Of a stretch of 13,479 bases of DNA, positions 5,136-13,003 are shown piece after piece. Position 1 is the stretch's first letter. Every line of letters begins with the position of its first letter. Both the position numbers and the translations under genes were made by a program. Location of the stretch: NCBI GenBank assembly GCA_011772595.1, contig WVZH01000432.1:239772-253250 (forward strand), read 5' to 3'. Under the pieces are notes generated by a model, which did not search any database, was not told the DNA's origin, and saw only the letters and a program-made list of their open reading frames with translations. The DNA comes from Anaerolineales bacterium. Lineage in GTDB: Bacteria > Chloroflexota > Anaerolineae > Anaerolineales > E44-bin32.

Positions 5136-6302
5136 ATGCGGAACGTGCTCATTGGATTGGTTATAGGCATCGTATTTATCTTCGCTATGGTCTCCCTCGC
5201 CGCCGCGCAAAGGAGCGAGGAATCTACGGTTGAAGGTTTGAACGGGTCCAAAGTATGCACAACCCGTCTTCAGCTTCGCCATCCTCAACGCTGCTCGAAC
5301 GCCGGTGCTCGGGAAACGTTGACGGATCTGGTGATCGAAGGGGTTTACCCTGAGCATCCCCTCCCAGTCACTCGTGTCGATCCCTCGCTGGGAGACGTTC
5401 CCTTTTCGTACGTTCGCTCAGGCAGGAAGAAGGGGACGCCACTGTACAACGACCTGAGTAACGCGATTAAAGGGAAAGGTTCCTACCGTAAGATTGATCC
5501 TGGGTTTGTGTATTTCTCCTGGATTGACCTGGTCAAGCAGGACGGTGAGGTTGCCTATATGATCGCCCCTGGTGTCTATGTCCGTGGTGATGGAATGAGC
5601 CGCCTTTCGGCACTTCCCAGTTTTCATGGCGTAGCCTTAAGCCGCACCCCGGATCGACCGTTTGCTTGGGTTTTGGGAAACGTGGAGTCAAGGGAGGGGG
5701 CGGGATCAGACCAGCCCAAAACGGGGCGCTGGTGGTTCCGTTACGAATTGGTTTGGGTCTACGATGTCGAGAAGATAGGAGACTGGAATTGGTACAGAGT
5801 AGGCCCTGAAGATTGGATCGAACAGCGTCTACTGGGGATTGTATACCCCGATCCCAACCGACCTGAAGGGATTCCAGACAACCGCTGGATTTCGATCAAC
5901 CTTTACGAGCAGACGGTGGCGATCTATGAAGAGGGGGAGTTGATATACGCCACCCTGGTTTCCAGTGGCTTGCAAGGATGGTGGACACGACCCGGTGTAT
6001 TTCAAGTTTTCGAGAAATTGGAATCGGATTTCATGGGTGGATCTTTCGAAGCCGACCGCTCAGATTATTACTATCTTGAAGATGTGCCATGGATCTTGTA
6101 TTTCGATGAAGCGCGGGCTTTACACGGTGCGTACTGGCATAACGGATTTGGTTACCCGCGATCACACGGGTGTGTTAATCTATCACTGACGGATGCAAAT
6201 TGGATCTTCAATTGGGCGCAGGAGGGTACCTGGGTCTATGTCTTCGACCCTTCAGGGGAAACGCCCACTGATCCTGCTGCATATGGTGCAGGGGGTGCCT
6301 GA
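5136..6302 (+). CDS. exported L,D-transpeptidase (YkuD domain)
   Basis: A 388-residue envelope enzyme. The N-terminus MRNVLIGLVIGIVFIFAMVSLAAAQ is a signal peptide or membrane anchor with an Ala-rich cleavage site. Residues about 60-245 resemble SH3-like wall-binding modules (for example YMIAPGVYVRGDG and NWYRVGPEDWIEQ). The YkuD domain spans about 250-380, from RWISINLYEQTVAIYEEGEL to HGAYWHNGFGYPRSHGCVNL, with His330, Ser343, His344, Gly345 and the catalytic Cys346. Family enzymes form 3-3 cross-links or attach proteins to peptidoglycan. The start at 5136 follows TTGGAGAA (5121-5128); ATG 5118 lies upstream of that ribosome-binding site. Single gene with its own promoter and terminator. Whether this host has a normal peptidoglycan wall cannot be seen here. 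Confidence 0.9.
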   Translation: MRNVLIGLVIGIVFIFAMVSLAAAQRSEESTVEGLNGSKVCTTRLQLRHPQRCSNAGARETLTDLVIEGVYPEHPLPVTRVDPSLGDVPFSYVRSGRKKGTPLYNDLSNAIKGKGSYRKIDPGFVYFSWIDLVKQDGEVAYMIAPGVYVRGDGMSRLSALPSFHGVALSRTPDRPFAWVLGNVESREGAGSDQPKTGRWWFRYELVWVYDVEKIGDWNWYRVGPEDWIEQRLLGIVYPDPNRPEGIPDNRWISINLYEQTVAIYEEGELIYATLVSSGLQGWWTRPGVFQVFEKLESDFMGGSFEADRSDYYYLEDVPWILYFDEARALHGAYWHNGFGYPRSHGCVNLSLTDANWIFNWAQEGTWVYVFDPSGETPTDPAAYGAGGA

Positions 6303-6339
6303 CCACGATAGAGAAATGTTAAATGTAAAACATTAAATG

Positions 6340-6366
6340 AACCCCGATTTAAGTTGGGGTTTTTTT
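6340..6366 (+). terminator. intrinsic terminator after the L,D-transpeptidase gene
   Basis: An AACCCC/GGGGTT stem (6340-6345 with 6356-6361) is followed by a run of T residues to 6366. Confidence 0.85.
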
Positions 6367-6370
6367 ATAT

Positions 6371-6398
6371 TTGGTACCAAAGTACTCTGCTCTACAAT
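6371..6398 (+). promoter_or_regulatory. probable promoter of the four-cysteine protein gene
   Basis: TTGGTA (6371-6376) and TACAAT (6393-6398) are separated by 16 nt, directly after the preceding terminator. Transcription would start near 6405, about 60 nt before the ATG. Confidence 0.5.
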
Positions 6399-6464
6399 CC
6401 GATGAGTCTCTAAAATGATGTCAAATTGGAACCTCTTTATCCTAGACAGGGGGTCGGCGCTATC

Positions 6465-6827
6465 ATGTACGCAGACAACGAACTGCTCTATCCGCCCTAT
6501 GTCACTCCGCGCCTGCGCAGCGCAAGAGGTGATAGATGGCGGGAACTGATCGAACGGGTCTCCAAACTGCCGCAGGATGACCCGGAAAATCTCGCATTTC
6601 AACTGATGATGATCCGTCTCAACGGGTGCCTGAAGTGCGAGACCGATTCATACCGCGCGATGCGTGGCTGCCTGGCATGCACACATCAAACCTTGCGGCG
6701 TCATAAGCCACCCGACCAAGATCTGATTGACCGTTATGACGTCGCACTTGAGAATATGCTCGCCTATTTGGACATAGAAATTGTCGAGCATGGGCTGCGC
6801 CGAGCACCACCCGCGAAGGCAGCTTGA
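6465..6827 (+). CDS. conserved 120-residue protein with two CxxC pairs
   Basis: No named function is recognised; similar proteins occur, as far as I recall, in Anaerolineae genomes. The central block RLNGCLKCETDSYRAMRGC has Cys55, Cys58, Cys69 and Cys72, a C-x2-C-x10-C-x2-C pattern that suits a zinc ribbon or another metal site. No signal peptide or membrane segment is visible, so it should be cytosolic. The N-terminus (NELLYPPYVTPRLRSARGDRW) and the helical C-terminal half (LIDRYDVALENMLAYLDIEIVE) look well ordered. Start at ATG 6465: AGGGGG (6448-6453) is about 11 nt upstream, rather far but the best available; the in-frame TTG at 6426 has no better site. A strong terminator follows the stop, so it is a single-gene unit. 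It lies just ahead of a membrane Fe-S oxidoreductase, but a functional link is only a guess. Confidence 0.75.
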   Translation: MYADNELLYPPYVTPRLRSARGDRWRELIERVSKLPQDDPENLAFQLMMIRLNGCLKCETDSYRAMRGCLACTHQTLRRHKPPDQDLIDRYDVALENMLAYLDIEIVEHGLRRAPPAKAA

Positions 6828-6850
6828 TCTCGACCTTCAAGAATGCCGGT

Positions 6851-6876
6851 AAAAGGCGCCGTAACGGCGCCTTTTT
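6851..6876 (+). terminator. intrinsic terminator after the four-cysteine protein gene
   Basis: An 11-bp stem AAAAGGCGCCG/CGGCGCCTTTT with a TAA loop, ending in five T residues. The right A/T flanks make it potentially active on both strands. Confidence 0.92.
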
Positions 6877-6920
6877 ACGTTCTTTACAAACTTGTTTCAT
6901 CTCGCGTTCTTTAGATTTGT

Positions 6921-6935
6921 CATACATCGTGTATG
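6921..6935. promoter_or_regulatory. palindrome CATACA-TCG-TGTATG, possible operator
   Basis: Perfect 6-bp arms around a 3-nt centre, in the 260-nt gap ahead of the membrane Fe-S oxidoreductase gene. It overlaps TTGTCA (6918-6923), but no good -10 lies at the right distance. It could bind a dimeric regulator; this is suggestion only. Confidence 0.25.
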
Positions 6936-7138
6936 CGGTGGTTCTTGGTTGTCCTTGGAATAGTAGGCGGGCAAATTTCGATCCCAGCCTCCTCTCACAG
7001 CCCACTTGTTCCCTTGGAATGGGGGGGCGGCACCTAATCACGATTATTCGGGGTGGATATGGTAAACTTCCACATTGCTGTGTTTATAGGATCGTAGACG
7101 CACAGTTCGTCTCCAAGTCCGCACACGGGAGGTTCACA

Positions 7139-9157
7139 ATTCTCTCGCCCCTAGAGAAGATCCTTTTTTTGCTTGCCAGCCTGACCAGTACACTCCTTGC
7201 CGCCCGCGCAGTGCTTCGCTTGATCCGCATCATCGGGCGCGGAAAAGGTCGGCCTGAATGGCACATCGTACCGGGTCGCCTCGTCCGCACAATTGTCAAG
7301 ACGGTAACGTTCTCCACGGTCTTTAAAGCCAGACCCCTAACAAGTTTGTTTCATGGGTTGGTAGCTTGGGGATTCATCTATTATCTTTTGGTTAACGTGG
7401 GAGATGTGCTTCAAGGCTACATCTCCGGTTTCGTTTTTCTAGGAGAGAATTTGCTGGGGAATCTCTACCGCCTTGGTGCCGATTTGCTCAGTATCAGCGT
7501 GCTGGTCGGGATGATTGCTCTGATGGTCCGGCGATATCTGGTGCGTCCGAAAGCCTTCGACATCCGTGCGACCACGCTGCTGCATTCGAGTGCGCGCGAG
7601 AAAATTGGTCGTGATTCTGCGATCGTGGGTGTTTTTATCCTTCTCCATGTTGGTGCGCGCTTCATCGGCGAGAGCTTTCACCTGGCGTCGAGTGGATACG
7701 ATCCGTGGCAACCATTCGCCTCAACGCTTGCCGGCTTGTGGGTCGATGTGTCACCGGCTCTTTTAGAAGTATTACGCCACAGCTCGTGGTGGCTGGCATT
7801 AGGTTTGATCCTTGCATTCATCCCCTACTTTCCACAATCCAAACACATTCACCTTTTCTTTACCCCAATCAACTTCCTCCTTCAACCGTATCGGCGTTCA
7901 ATGGGCGCCTTGGATGCGCTCGATTTCGAGGACGAAGGTTTGGAACAATTCGGGGCGGAGCGTCTGGAACACTTGAGCTGGAAGGCCCTCACGGATGCCT
8001 ATGCCTGCATCATGTGTAATCGCTGCCAGGATGCCTGCCCGGCTTACGAGACCGGTAAGGTGCTTTCACCGGCCGCCATGGAAATCAACAAACGTTTGAT
8101 CCTCAACCAGGAAGGAGCGATCTTGGCCGCAGGAGAACCCAGCAGCCGAACGTTGATAGATTCCGCAATTTCATCTGAGGCCGTGTGGGGCTGCACGGCG
8201 TGTGGCGCTTGCATCGAGAGTTGCCCTGTGGGCAATGAACCGATGTTAGACATCCTCGAAATACGGCGCCACTTGGTTCTGATGGAGAATGCCTTCCCGG
8301 AGCCATTACAGGTTGCATATCGAGGAATGGAGCGTATGGCCAATCCCTGGAACGTCCCCCCTGAAAAGCGCCTCGACTGGGCGCAGGGGCTTCATGTTCC
8401 AACGGTGTCTGAGAATCCGGACGCGGAGCTTCTTTGGTGGGTTGGATGTGCGCCGGCTACCGATCCAAGAGCACAAAAAACCGCACGTGCTCTAGCGCAG
8501 GTCTTAAATGCTGCCGGTGTTAGCTTTGCCGTCCTTGGGCCCAATGAACGATGCACCGGGGATTCTGCGCGTCGTTCGGGTAACGAGTACATTTTTTCTG
8601 AACTCGCAACCGATAACGTTGAAGCACTCAATAGAATCTCCCCCAGGCGAATCCTAACAAGCTGCCCGCATTGTTTACACACTTTGAAGAATGAATATCC
8701 AGATTTCGGTGGACATTACCAAGTGATCCATCACAGCGAACTCGTGCAGGAGTTTCTTGATCAGAGACGCATCAGCTTGAGAGATGGACAATCCACAAGC
8801 AATGTAACCTTTCACGATCCCTGCTATCTAGGACGCATGAACGACGTCTATGAGGCTCCACGACGAGCGCTCAGGTCTAGCGGTTTCGTGCCTATCGAGA
8901 TGGCTCGAACCCGATCGAATTCTTTTTGTTGTGGCGCGGGTGGAGCTCAGATATGGAAGGAAGAGGAGGCCGGCGACAGGAGGGTGAGCGTAGAGCGGGT
9001 TAGGGAGGCTCAGGCAAGCGGAGCGGATTCGTTGGCCGTCGGGTGCCCATTTTGCATGATTATGCTCACAGACGCCGCGCGGGCAGAGGGAGATCAAATT
9101 CAGGTGAAAGATGTCGTCGAAATCGTCGCTGAGCGCCTGGAATCGAGCCTACGTTGA
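7139..9157 (+). CDS. EtfD/HdrD-like membrane Fe-S oxidoreductase (NarI-type cytochrome b fused to CCG domains), ATT start
   Basis: About 672 residues. Residues 1-250 hold several membrane helices with histidines (His72, His170, His236, His238) that suit heme binding as in NarI. Two 4Fe-4S motifs follow, C290-x2-C293-x2-C296-x3-C300P and C352-x2-C355-x2-C358-x3-C362P. Then come two CCG-type cysteine-rich domains: Cys437, Cys472 (variant RCTGD) and C509PHC512, then Cys562, Cys597-Cys598 (FCCGAGG) and C636PFC639. This order matches membrane oxidoreductases such as mycobacterial EtfD (Rv0338c), which pass electrons from ETF to quinone, and HdrD/DsrK-like proteins. Conserved sequence begins at ILSPLEKILF; the codon there is ATT at 7139, 6 nt after GGGAGG (7127-7132). 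The nearest in-frame standard start upstream (ATG 7019) would add 40 residues unlike the family. The ETF role is inferred, supported by the 2-oxoacid dehydrogenase genes downstream. Confidence 0.82.
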   Translation: MLSPLEKILFLLASLTSTLLAARAVLRLIRIIGRGKGRPEWHIVPGRLVRTIVKTVTFSTVFKARPLTSLFHGLVAWGFIYYLLVNVGDVLQGYISGFVFLGENLLGNLYRLGADLLSISVLVGMIALMVRRYLVRPKAFDIRATTLLHSSAREKIGRDSAIVGVFILLHVGARFIGESFHLASSGYDPWQPFASTLAGLWVDVSPALLEVLRHSSWWLALGLILAFIPYFPQSKHIHLFFTPINFLLQPYRRSMGALDALDFEDEGLEQFGAERLEHLSWKALTDAYACIMCNRCQDACPAYETGKVLSPAAMEINKRLILNQEGAILAAGEPSSRTLIDSAISSEAVWGCTACGACIESCPVGNEPMLDILEIRRHLVLMENAFPEPLQVAYRGMERMANPWNVPPEKRLDWAQGLHVPTVSENPDAELLWWVGCAPATDPRAQKTARALAQVLNAAGVSFAVLGPNERCTGDSARRSGNEYIFSELATDNVEALNRISPRRILTSCPHCLHTLKNEYPDFGGHYQVIHHSELVQEFLDQRRISLRDGQSTSNVTFHDPCYLGRMNDVYEAPRRALRSSGFVPIEMARTRSNSFCCGAGGAQIWKEEEAGDRRVSVERVREAQASGADSLAVGCPFCMIMLTDAARAEGDQIQVKDVVEIVAERLESSLR

Positions 9158-9416
9158 GATTTTGGACTAATTCGGCTAAGATTTTAATGTACGGGCATAA
9201 CCTAGATGTGCGGTGGTGTGCGTACGCGTCGGTGGATTGCAATATTCGACTTTAGTGCGCTAGAGCGCTTCAACACGTGAACGAGACTAACGGATGGTAC
9301 TGCAAAGGGAGTGCGATTTTGTGTCGACTTCCATTTCTATGTACTCAGAACCGGCATTTCGATTTCAGTGCACCGGAAATAAGCTGTGATCGAACGAAAA
9401 ACTTGGAGAAATGTTG

Positions 9417-10400
9417 ATGGCTTTGAGCAAAGAGACCTTGCGGGAGATGTATTGGACGATGCTGCTCACGAGACGCTTGGATGAGCGTGCCTGGGTGTTG
9501 CATCGCCAAGGAAAGATCGCTTTCCACATTTCTGGCATTGGTCATGAAGCGGCGCAGGTGGGTGCCGCTTTTGCGCTGCAGCGCGGGAAGGATTGGATCG
9601 TACCTTACTATCGGGATCTAGCCCTGATGTTAGCGTTGGGGATGACCCCGCTTGACTTCATGCTTGCCTTGATGGGTAAGAAAGGTGAGCCGACCTCAGG
9701 TGCGCGACAAATGCCAAGCCACTGGAGCCTGCGCGCTGCGAACGTCGTCAGTCATTCCTCACCCGTTGCCACTCAGACACCGCATGCGGCGGGAATCGGA
9801 TTAGCGATAAGCCTATCTGGAGACGACGCAATTGTCTTCACGAGCATCGGTGAAGGATCGACCTCTCAAGGGGAATGGTATGAAGGTGTTAACTGGGCTG
9901 CCATTCATAAGCTTCCAGTCCTCTTTATGATTGAAAACAATGTCTACGCCATCTCTGTTCACCAAGAGAAGCAGATGGCTGTAGAGAATGTTGCGGAGAA
10001 GGCGGCGGGGCTTGGACTGCCGGGCGTGGTAGTTGATGGTTTGGATCCGGTCAAGGTCTATGAGATCGTTACCGAGGCAGCTCAACGCGCTCGAAACGGA
10101 GAAGGACCTACGGTGATCGAAGCCAAAGTTGTCCGTATGACCCCTCATTCCTCCGACGATGACGATCGCACCTATCGTTCAGAGGAGGAGGTCGAAGCGC
10201 TTAAGACGATGGATCCGCTTGCGGGCTTCGCTGAACATTTGAGAGAGAGAAAAGTGCTCACCGAGAAGAAAGAGGCCGAGATGGAAGCGCAAGCGAAGAG
10301 TCAGATCGATGAAGCGGTCCGTCTGGCCACAGAAGCACCCTATCCGGATGTCGCCGAGGCAACTTATCCTGTCTATGCGGAGGACGTTCGTGGTGGCTGA
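9417..10400 (+). CDS. bkdAA: 2-oxoacid dehydrogenase E1 alpha subunit (branched-chain type)
   Basis: A 327-residue thiamine-diphosphate subunit of the dehydrogenase complex; with E1 beta it decarboxylates 2-oxo acids and reductively acylates the lipoyl arm of E2. The ThDP/Mg motif is GEGSTSQGEWYE...ENN (Gly145-Glu146-Gly147 to Asn174-Asn175; most relatives have GDG). Other family marks are RRLDERAW, GIGHEAAQVG, YYRD, QMPSHWS and the loop TPHSSDDDDRTYR, which is close to the branched-chain enzyme loop. Pyruvate or acetoin dehydrogenase remain alternatives. The start is ATG 9417 because GGAG at 9405-9408 is 8 nt away; ATG 9411 is only 2 nt away. It is the first gene of the cluster and overlaps E1 beta by 8 nt. 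No clear promoter is seen in the 250 nt upstream. Confidence 0.9.
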   Translation: MALSKETLREMYWTMLLTRRLDERAWVLHRQGKIAFHISGIGHEAAQVGAAFALQRGKDWIVPYYRDLALMLALGMTPLDFMLALMGKKGEPTSGARQMPSHWSLRAANVVSHSSPVATQTPHAAGIGLAISLSGDDAIVFTSIGEGSTSQGEWYEGVNWAAIHKLPVLFMIENNVYAISVHQEKQMAVENVAEKAAGLGLPGVVVDGLDPVKVYEIVTEAAQRARNGEGPTVIEAKVVRMTPHSSDDDDRTYRSEEEVEALKTMDPLAGFAEHLRERKVLTEKKEAEMEAQAKSQIDEAVRLATEAPYPDVAEATYPVYAEDVRGG

Positions 10401-11379
10401 AATTACACTGATCGAAGGCATCCGCCAAGCCATGGATGAGGAGCTAGAACGCGACAAGCGTGTCTTTATCGTTGGTGAGGACGTCGGGAAGCGCGGTGGT
10501 GTTTTCAGAGCCACGTTGGGACTCTATGATAAATACGGACCGCAGCGTGTCATTGACTCCCCACTGGCTGAGTTGTCGATCGTTGGAATCGGGATTGGGG
10601 CTGCGCTTTACGGTATGCGGCCGATTTGTGAGATCCAATTCGCCGATTTCATTCATCCGGCATTCAACCAGATTGTCAACGAAGCAGCGAAGATGTGCTA
10701 TCGATCCAAAGGGGACTGGACTGTCCCCATGGTCATCCGAGCACCGTATGGGGGCGGAATTGGCGGTGGCTTGTATCACTCTCAATCCGTGGAGGCGTTC
10801 TTTACTCACGTACCTGGATTAAAGGTGGTCGTGCCCTCCACACCGTACGACGCAAAGGGTTTGATGAAATCGGCCGTGCGCGATCCCAATCCGGTGCTGT
10901 TTTTCGAACCGAAGAAAGGATATCGCTTGATCCGGGGTGAGATTCCTGAGGATGAGGAGATCCTGGTCCCTCTTGGGTCCGCCAAGGTGACCCGCAAGGG
11001 GAGCGAGCTAAGCCTTTTCGCCTACGGGATGATGCATCACTATTGTCTGCAAGCGGCTGACCTCGCAGCAGCGGAAGGGATCGAGGTGGAGGTGGTGGAT
11101 TTGCGTACTTTGTTGCCGCTGGACAAGCCGACGGTGCTCGAATCGGTGCGGAAAACCGGAAAAGCGTTGATCGTTTACGAAGATAATCTGACCGGTGGTT
11201 TCGGCGCGGAATTAGCAGCTATTCTGGCAGACGAAGCTTTCACGGATTTGGATGCCCCCGTACGCAGGCTCGGTGGGCCAGACGTACCGGCGGTGCCTTT
11301 TAGTCATCCATTACAGGACTGGTTCATGCCCGATCCTGACAAGATCGCGGCAGCAGTCCGGGAACTTGCAGCTTTCTGA
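10393..11379 (+). CDS. bkdAB: 2-oxoacid dehydrogenase E1 beta subunit (branched-chain type)
   Basis: A 328-residue transketolase-like partner of E1 alpha. The N-terminal pyrimidine-binding domain shows EDVGKRGGVFRAT, DSPLAELSIVGIGIGAA and QFADFIHPAFNQI; GGGLYHSQS holds the conserved histidine (His129). The C-terminal domain has GMMHHYCLQAADLAAAEGI and VVDLRTLLPLD, and ends in FSHPLQDWFMPDPDKIAAAV. The start is GTG 10393 (protein MAEITLIEG), 8 nt after GGAGGA (10379-10384). GTG 10390 is nearly as good by spacing. The 8-nt overlap with the E1 alpha stop suggests translational coupling and equal amounts of the two subunits. The longer in-frame extension from 10309 runs inside E1 alpha and is not needed. 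Confidence 0.93.
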   Translation: MAEITLIEGIRQAMDEELERDKRVFIVGEDVGKRGGVFRATLGLYDKYGPQRVIDSPLAELSIVGIGIGAALYGMRPICEIQFADFIHPAFNQIVNEAAKMCYRSKGDWTVPMVIRAPYGGGIGGGLYHSQSVEAFFTHVPGLKVVVPSTPYDAKGLMKSAVRDPNPVLFFEPKKGYRLIRGEIPEDEEILVPLGSAKVTRKGSELSLFAYGMMHHYCLQAADLAAAEGIEVEVVDLRTLLPLDKPTVLESVRKTGKALIVYEDNLTGGFGAELAAILADEAFTDLDAPVRRLGGPDVPAVPFSHPLQDWFMPDPDKIAAAVRELAAF

Positions 11380-11479
11380 GTCCTAACTTGACATTTGAAT
11401 GAGCGTGAGCGAGAGGGATTCGAATTTGCCCGCTCCTTAAAACTCCCACAGATTGGGAGAGGGAATGTTGGAGAATCAT

Positions 11480-12799
11480 ATGGCAAATGAAGTCATCATG
11501 CCGCAATTGGGCGAATCTGTTGTCGAGGGGACGGTCACGAAGTGGCTCAAATCTGAGGGCGATGCTATTGAGGAGTTTGAGCCCCTACTCGAAGTCAACA
11601 CCGACAAAGTTGACACCGAAGTGCCTGCACCCGCGAGCGGAACGGTGCTCAAACTATATGTCGCCGAGGGGCAAACCGTGCGCGCGGGAACCCTCCTGGC
11701 GATGATTGGGAAACCCGGAGACCCACTCCCTGAGACTCCGCAGGTTAAACATGCTACGGAGGAGAAAGCTCCATCTCCTCTTCCTGAACCAGTGACGGCG
11801 CAACCGGCCGCACCCCAACCAGGCCGTTCCCAAAAGCTTGGTTTCATCTCACCAGTTGTGGCGCGCATCGCCTCTGAGCATGGTGTGGATTTGATGATGG
11901 TACCTGGCACCGGTCGTAATGGTCGGATCACGAAGAAGGATGTACTCGCATACCTTGAGACGCGCGCTGAAGCACCGATTGAGGAGCTTGCTCCCTGGGA
12001 GAAACCCGCGTTCGGTGAGTTGTTCCGACCCACTGAGGAGATCTTCGGTCCGAAGGAAGAGACCGCTCCTGTAACCGCACCTGCCACGGATGCTGAGGGA
12101 GAAATCCTGCCGCTCGACACTGTACGCAGAGCGATCGCAGAGCATATGCTGCGCTCGAAGCGCACCAGCCCGCATGTAACGACGATTATGGAGGTTGATT
12201 TTGGTCGCGTGGTCGCTCACCGAGAGACGAACCGTGAGTTCTTCGCTCGTGAGGGTATCAACCTGACATACACAGCCTACTTTGTCTCCGCCGCCGTCGA
12301 AGCTCTGAAGGCAGTCCCGGTCGCAAACTCATCCTGGAGTGATCAGGGGATCATTTTACATCCTCGTGTGAACGTAGGTGTGGCGGTTTCACTTGGAGAG
12401 CAGGGGCTGATCGTCCCCGTCATCTATAACGCAGCGCAGATGTCGTTGCGAGGTTTGGCTTGGGCGGTCAACGATCTGGCGACTCGAGCGCGTGCGCGTA
12501 AGTTGAAGCCGGACGAAGTCCAGAATGGGACGTTCACGATCACCAATCATGGCGTAGGAGGATCTCTCTTCGCCACACCGATCATCAATCAGCCTCAATG
12601 CGCCATCCTGGGGGTTGGCGCGCTGCAGAAGCGTGTGGTCGTGGTGGAGACAAAGATGCCGACTGGCGAGATCGTCGACACGATTGCCATCCGCCCGATG
12701 ATCTATTTATCTTTGACGTTTGATCATCGTATCCTTGATGGCGCCGTGGCAGACCACTTTTTGGGCATCATTGTTCAACGACTGCAGAATTGGGCTTGA
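11480..12799 (+). CDS. bkdB: 2-oxoacid dehydrogenase E2, dihydrolipoamide acyltransferase
   Basis: A 439-residue core subunit that carries the acyl group from E1 to CoA. It has one lipoyl domain (residues about 2-78; the lipoylated lysine is Lys43 in VNTDKVDTE), a Pro/Ala-rich linker, and an E1/E3-binding domain at about 117-155 (FISPVVARIASEHGVDL to GRITKKDVLAYL). After a second linker comes the catalytic domain from about 210, ending with SLTFDHRILDGAVADHF; the active site is His416 and Asp420 (HxxxDG). The start is ATG 11480, 6 nt after TTGGAGAA (11468-11475). ATG 11465 would place that ribosome-binding site inside the gene. A 100-nt gap from E1 beta holds TTGACA at 11388 but no matching -10, so one transcript is likely. 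Confidence 0.95.
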   Translation: MANEVIMPQLGESVVEGTVTKWLKSEGDAIEEFEPLLEVNTDKVDTEVPAPASGTVLKLYVAEGQTVRAGTLLAMIGKPGDPLPETPQVKHATEEKAPSPLPEPVTAQPAAPQPGRSQKLGFISPVVARIASEHGVDLMMVPGTGRNGRITKKDVLAYLETRAEAPIEELAPWEKPAFGELFRPTEEIFGPKEETAPVTAPATDAEGEILPLDTVRRAIAEHMLRSKRTSPHVTTIMEVDFGRVVAHRETNREFFAREGINLTYTAYFVSAAVEALKAVPVANSSWSDQGIILHPRVNVGVAVSLGEQGLIVPVIYNAAQMSLRGLAWAVNDLATRARARKLKPDEVQNGTFTITNHGVGGSLFATPIINQPQCAILGVGALQKRVVVVETKMPTGEIVDTIAIRPMIYLSLTFDHRILDGAVADHFLGIIVQRLQNWA

Positions 12800-12806
12800 T
12801 CAGGAA

Positions 12807-12941
12807 TTGGGCACGTAGGCACTTGGGCACGTAGGCACTTAGGTGCTCTGGCTCTGAGGCAACTTTGATTCCTAACATCCTGACACTTGAATATCATAGT
12901 GCCCCGGCGCCCCGGTGCCTGATCCCTAATCCCTGTGCCCA
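12807..12941. repeat. intergenic palindromic repeat, copy 2
   Basis: It opens with two exact tandem copies of TTGGGCACGTAGGCAC (12807-12822, 12823-12838) and a partial third, TTAGGTGC. It ends with GCCCCGGCGCC (12901-12911) and a tail of TGATCC/CTAATCC/CTGTGCCC units with C runs 7 nt apart (12924, 12931, 12938). The left end TGGGCAC (12808-12814) is complementary to the right end GTGCCCA (12935-12941). Core and tail match copy 1 at 2633-2690 in the same orientation; the middle differs. It fills most of the gap between E2 and E3. Confidence 0.7.
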
Positions 12942-12966
12942 TTCCACTCCTCCCCCTCGTTTGCGT

Positions 12967-12972
12967 TAGAAT
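12967..12972 (+). promoter_or_regulatory. possible -10 element ahead of the E3 gene
   Basis: TAGAAT matches TATAAT at 5 of 6 bases, 31 nt upstream of the E3 start. No good -35 is visible at 16-18 nt. A separate promoter would let E3, which also serves other complexes, be made independently. Confidence 0.3.
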
Positions 12973-13003
12973 TATGGGTAATCATAGTGAGGAGGGCTTC
13001 CGC

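Noticed and set aside
6824..7138. Longer N-terminus for the membrane oxidoreductase from 6824 or ATG 7019
   Set aside because: The 6824 start precedes and reads through a strong terminator. The extra residues are low in family character and no good ribosome-binding site serves ATG 7019.
9257..9268. GCGCTAGAGCGC near-palindrome upstream of E1 alpha as operator or terminator
   Set aside because: A 2-nt loop cannot fold as a hairpin, there is no T-run, and a single short near-palindrome is weak evidence for an operator.
11388..11393. TTGACA as a promoter for the E2 gene
   Set aside because: No -10-like hexamer at 16-18 nt; the gap is better read as part of a single transcript from E1.
11476..12165. 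A 229-codon minus-strand ORF opposite the E2 gene
   Set aside because: It is Ser/Pro/Gly-rich with no recognisable domain, and it lies fully antisense to the well-supported E2 lipoyl and linker regions. It is a shadow ORF.
12807..12838. CRISPR-like tandem repeats
   Set aside because: Only two adjacent 16-nt copies without unique spacers, and no cas genes in the window.
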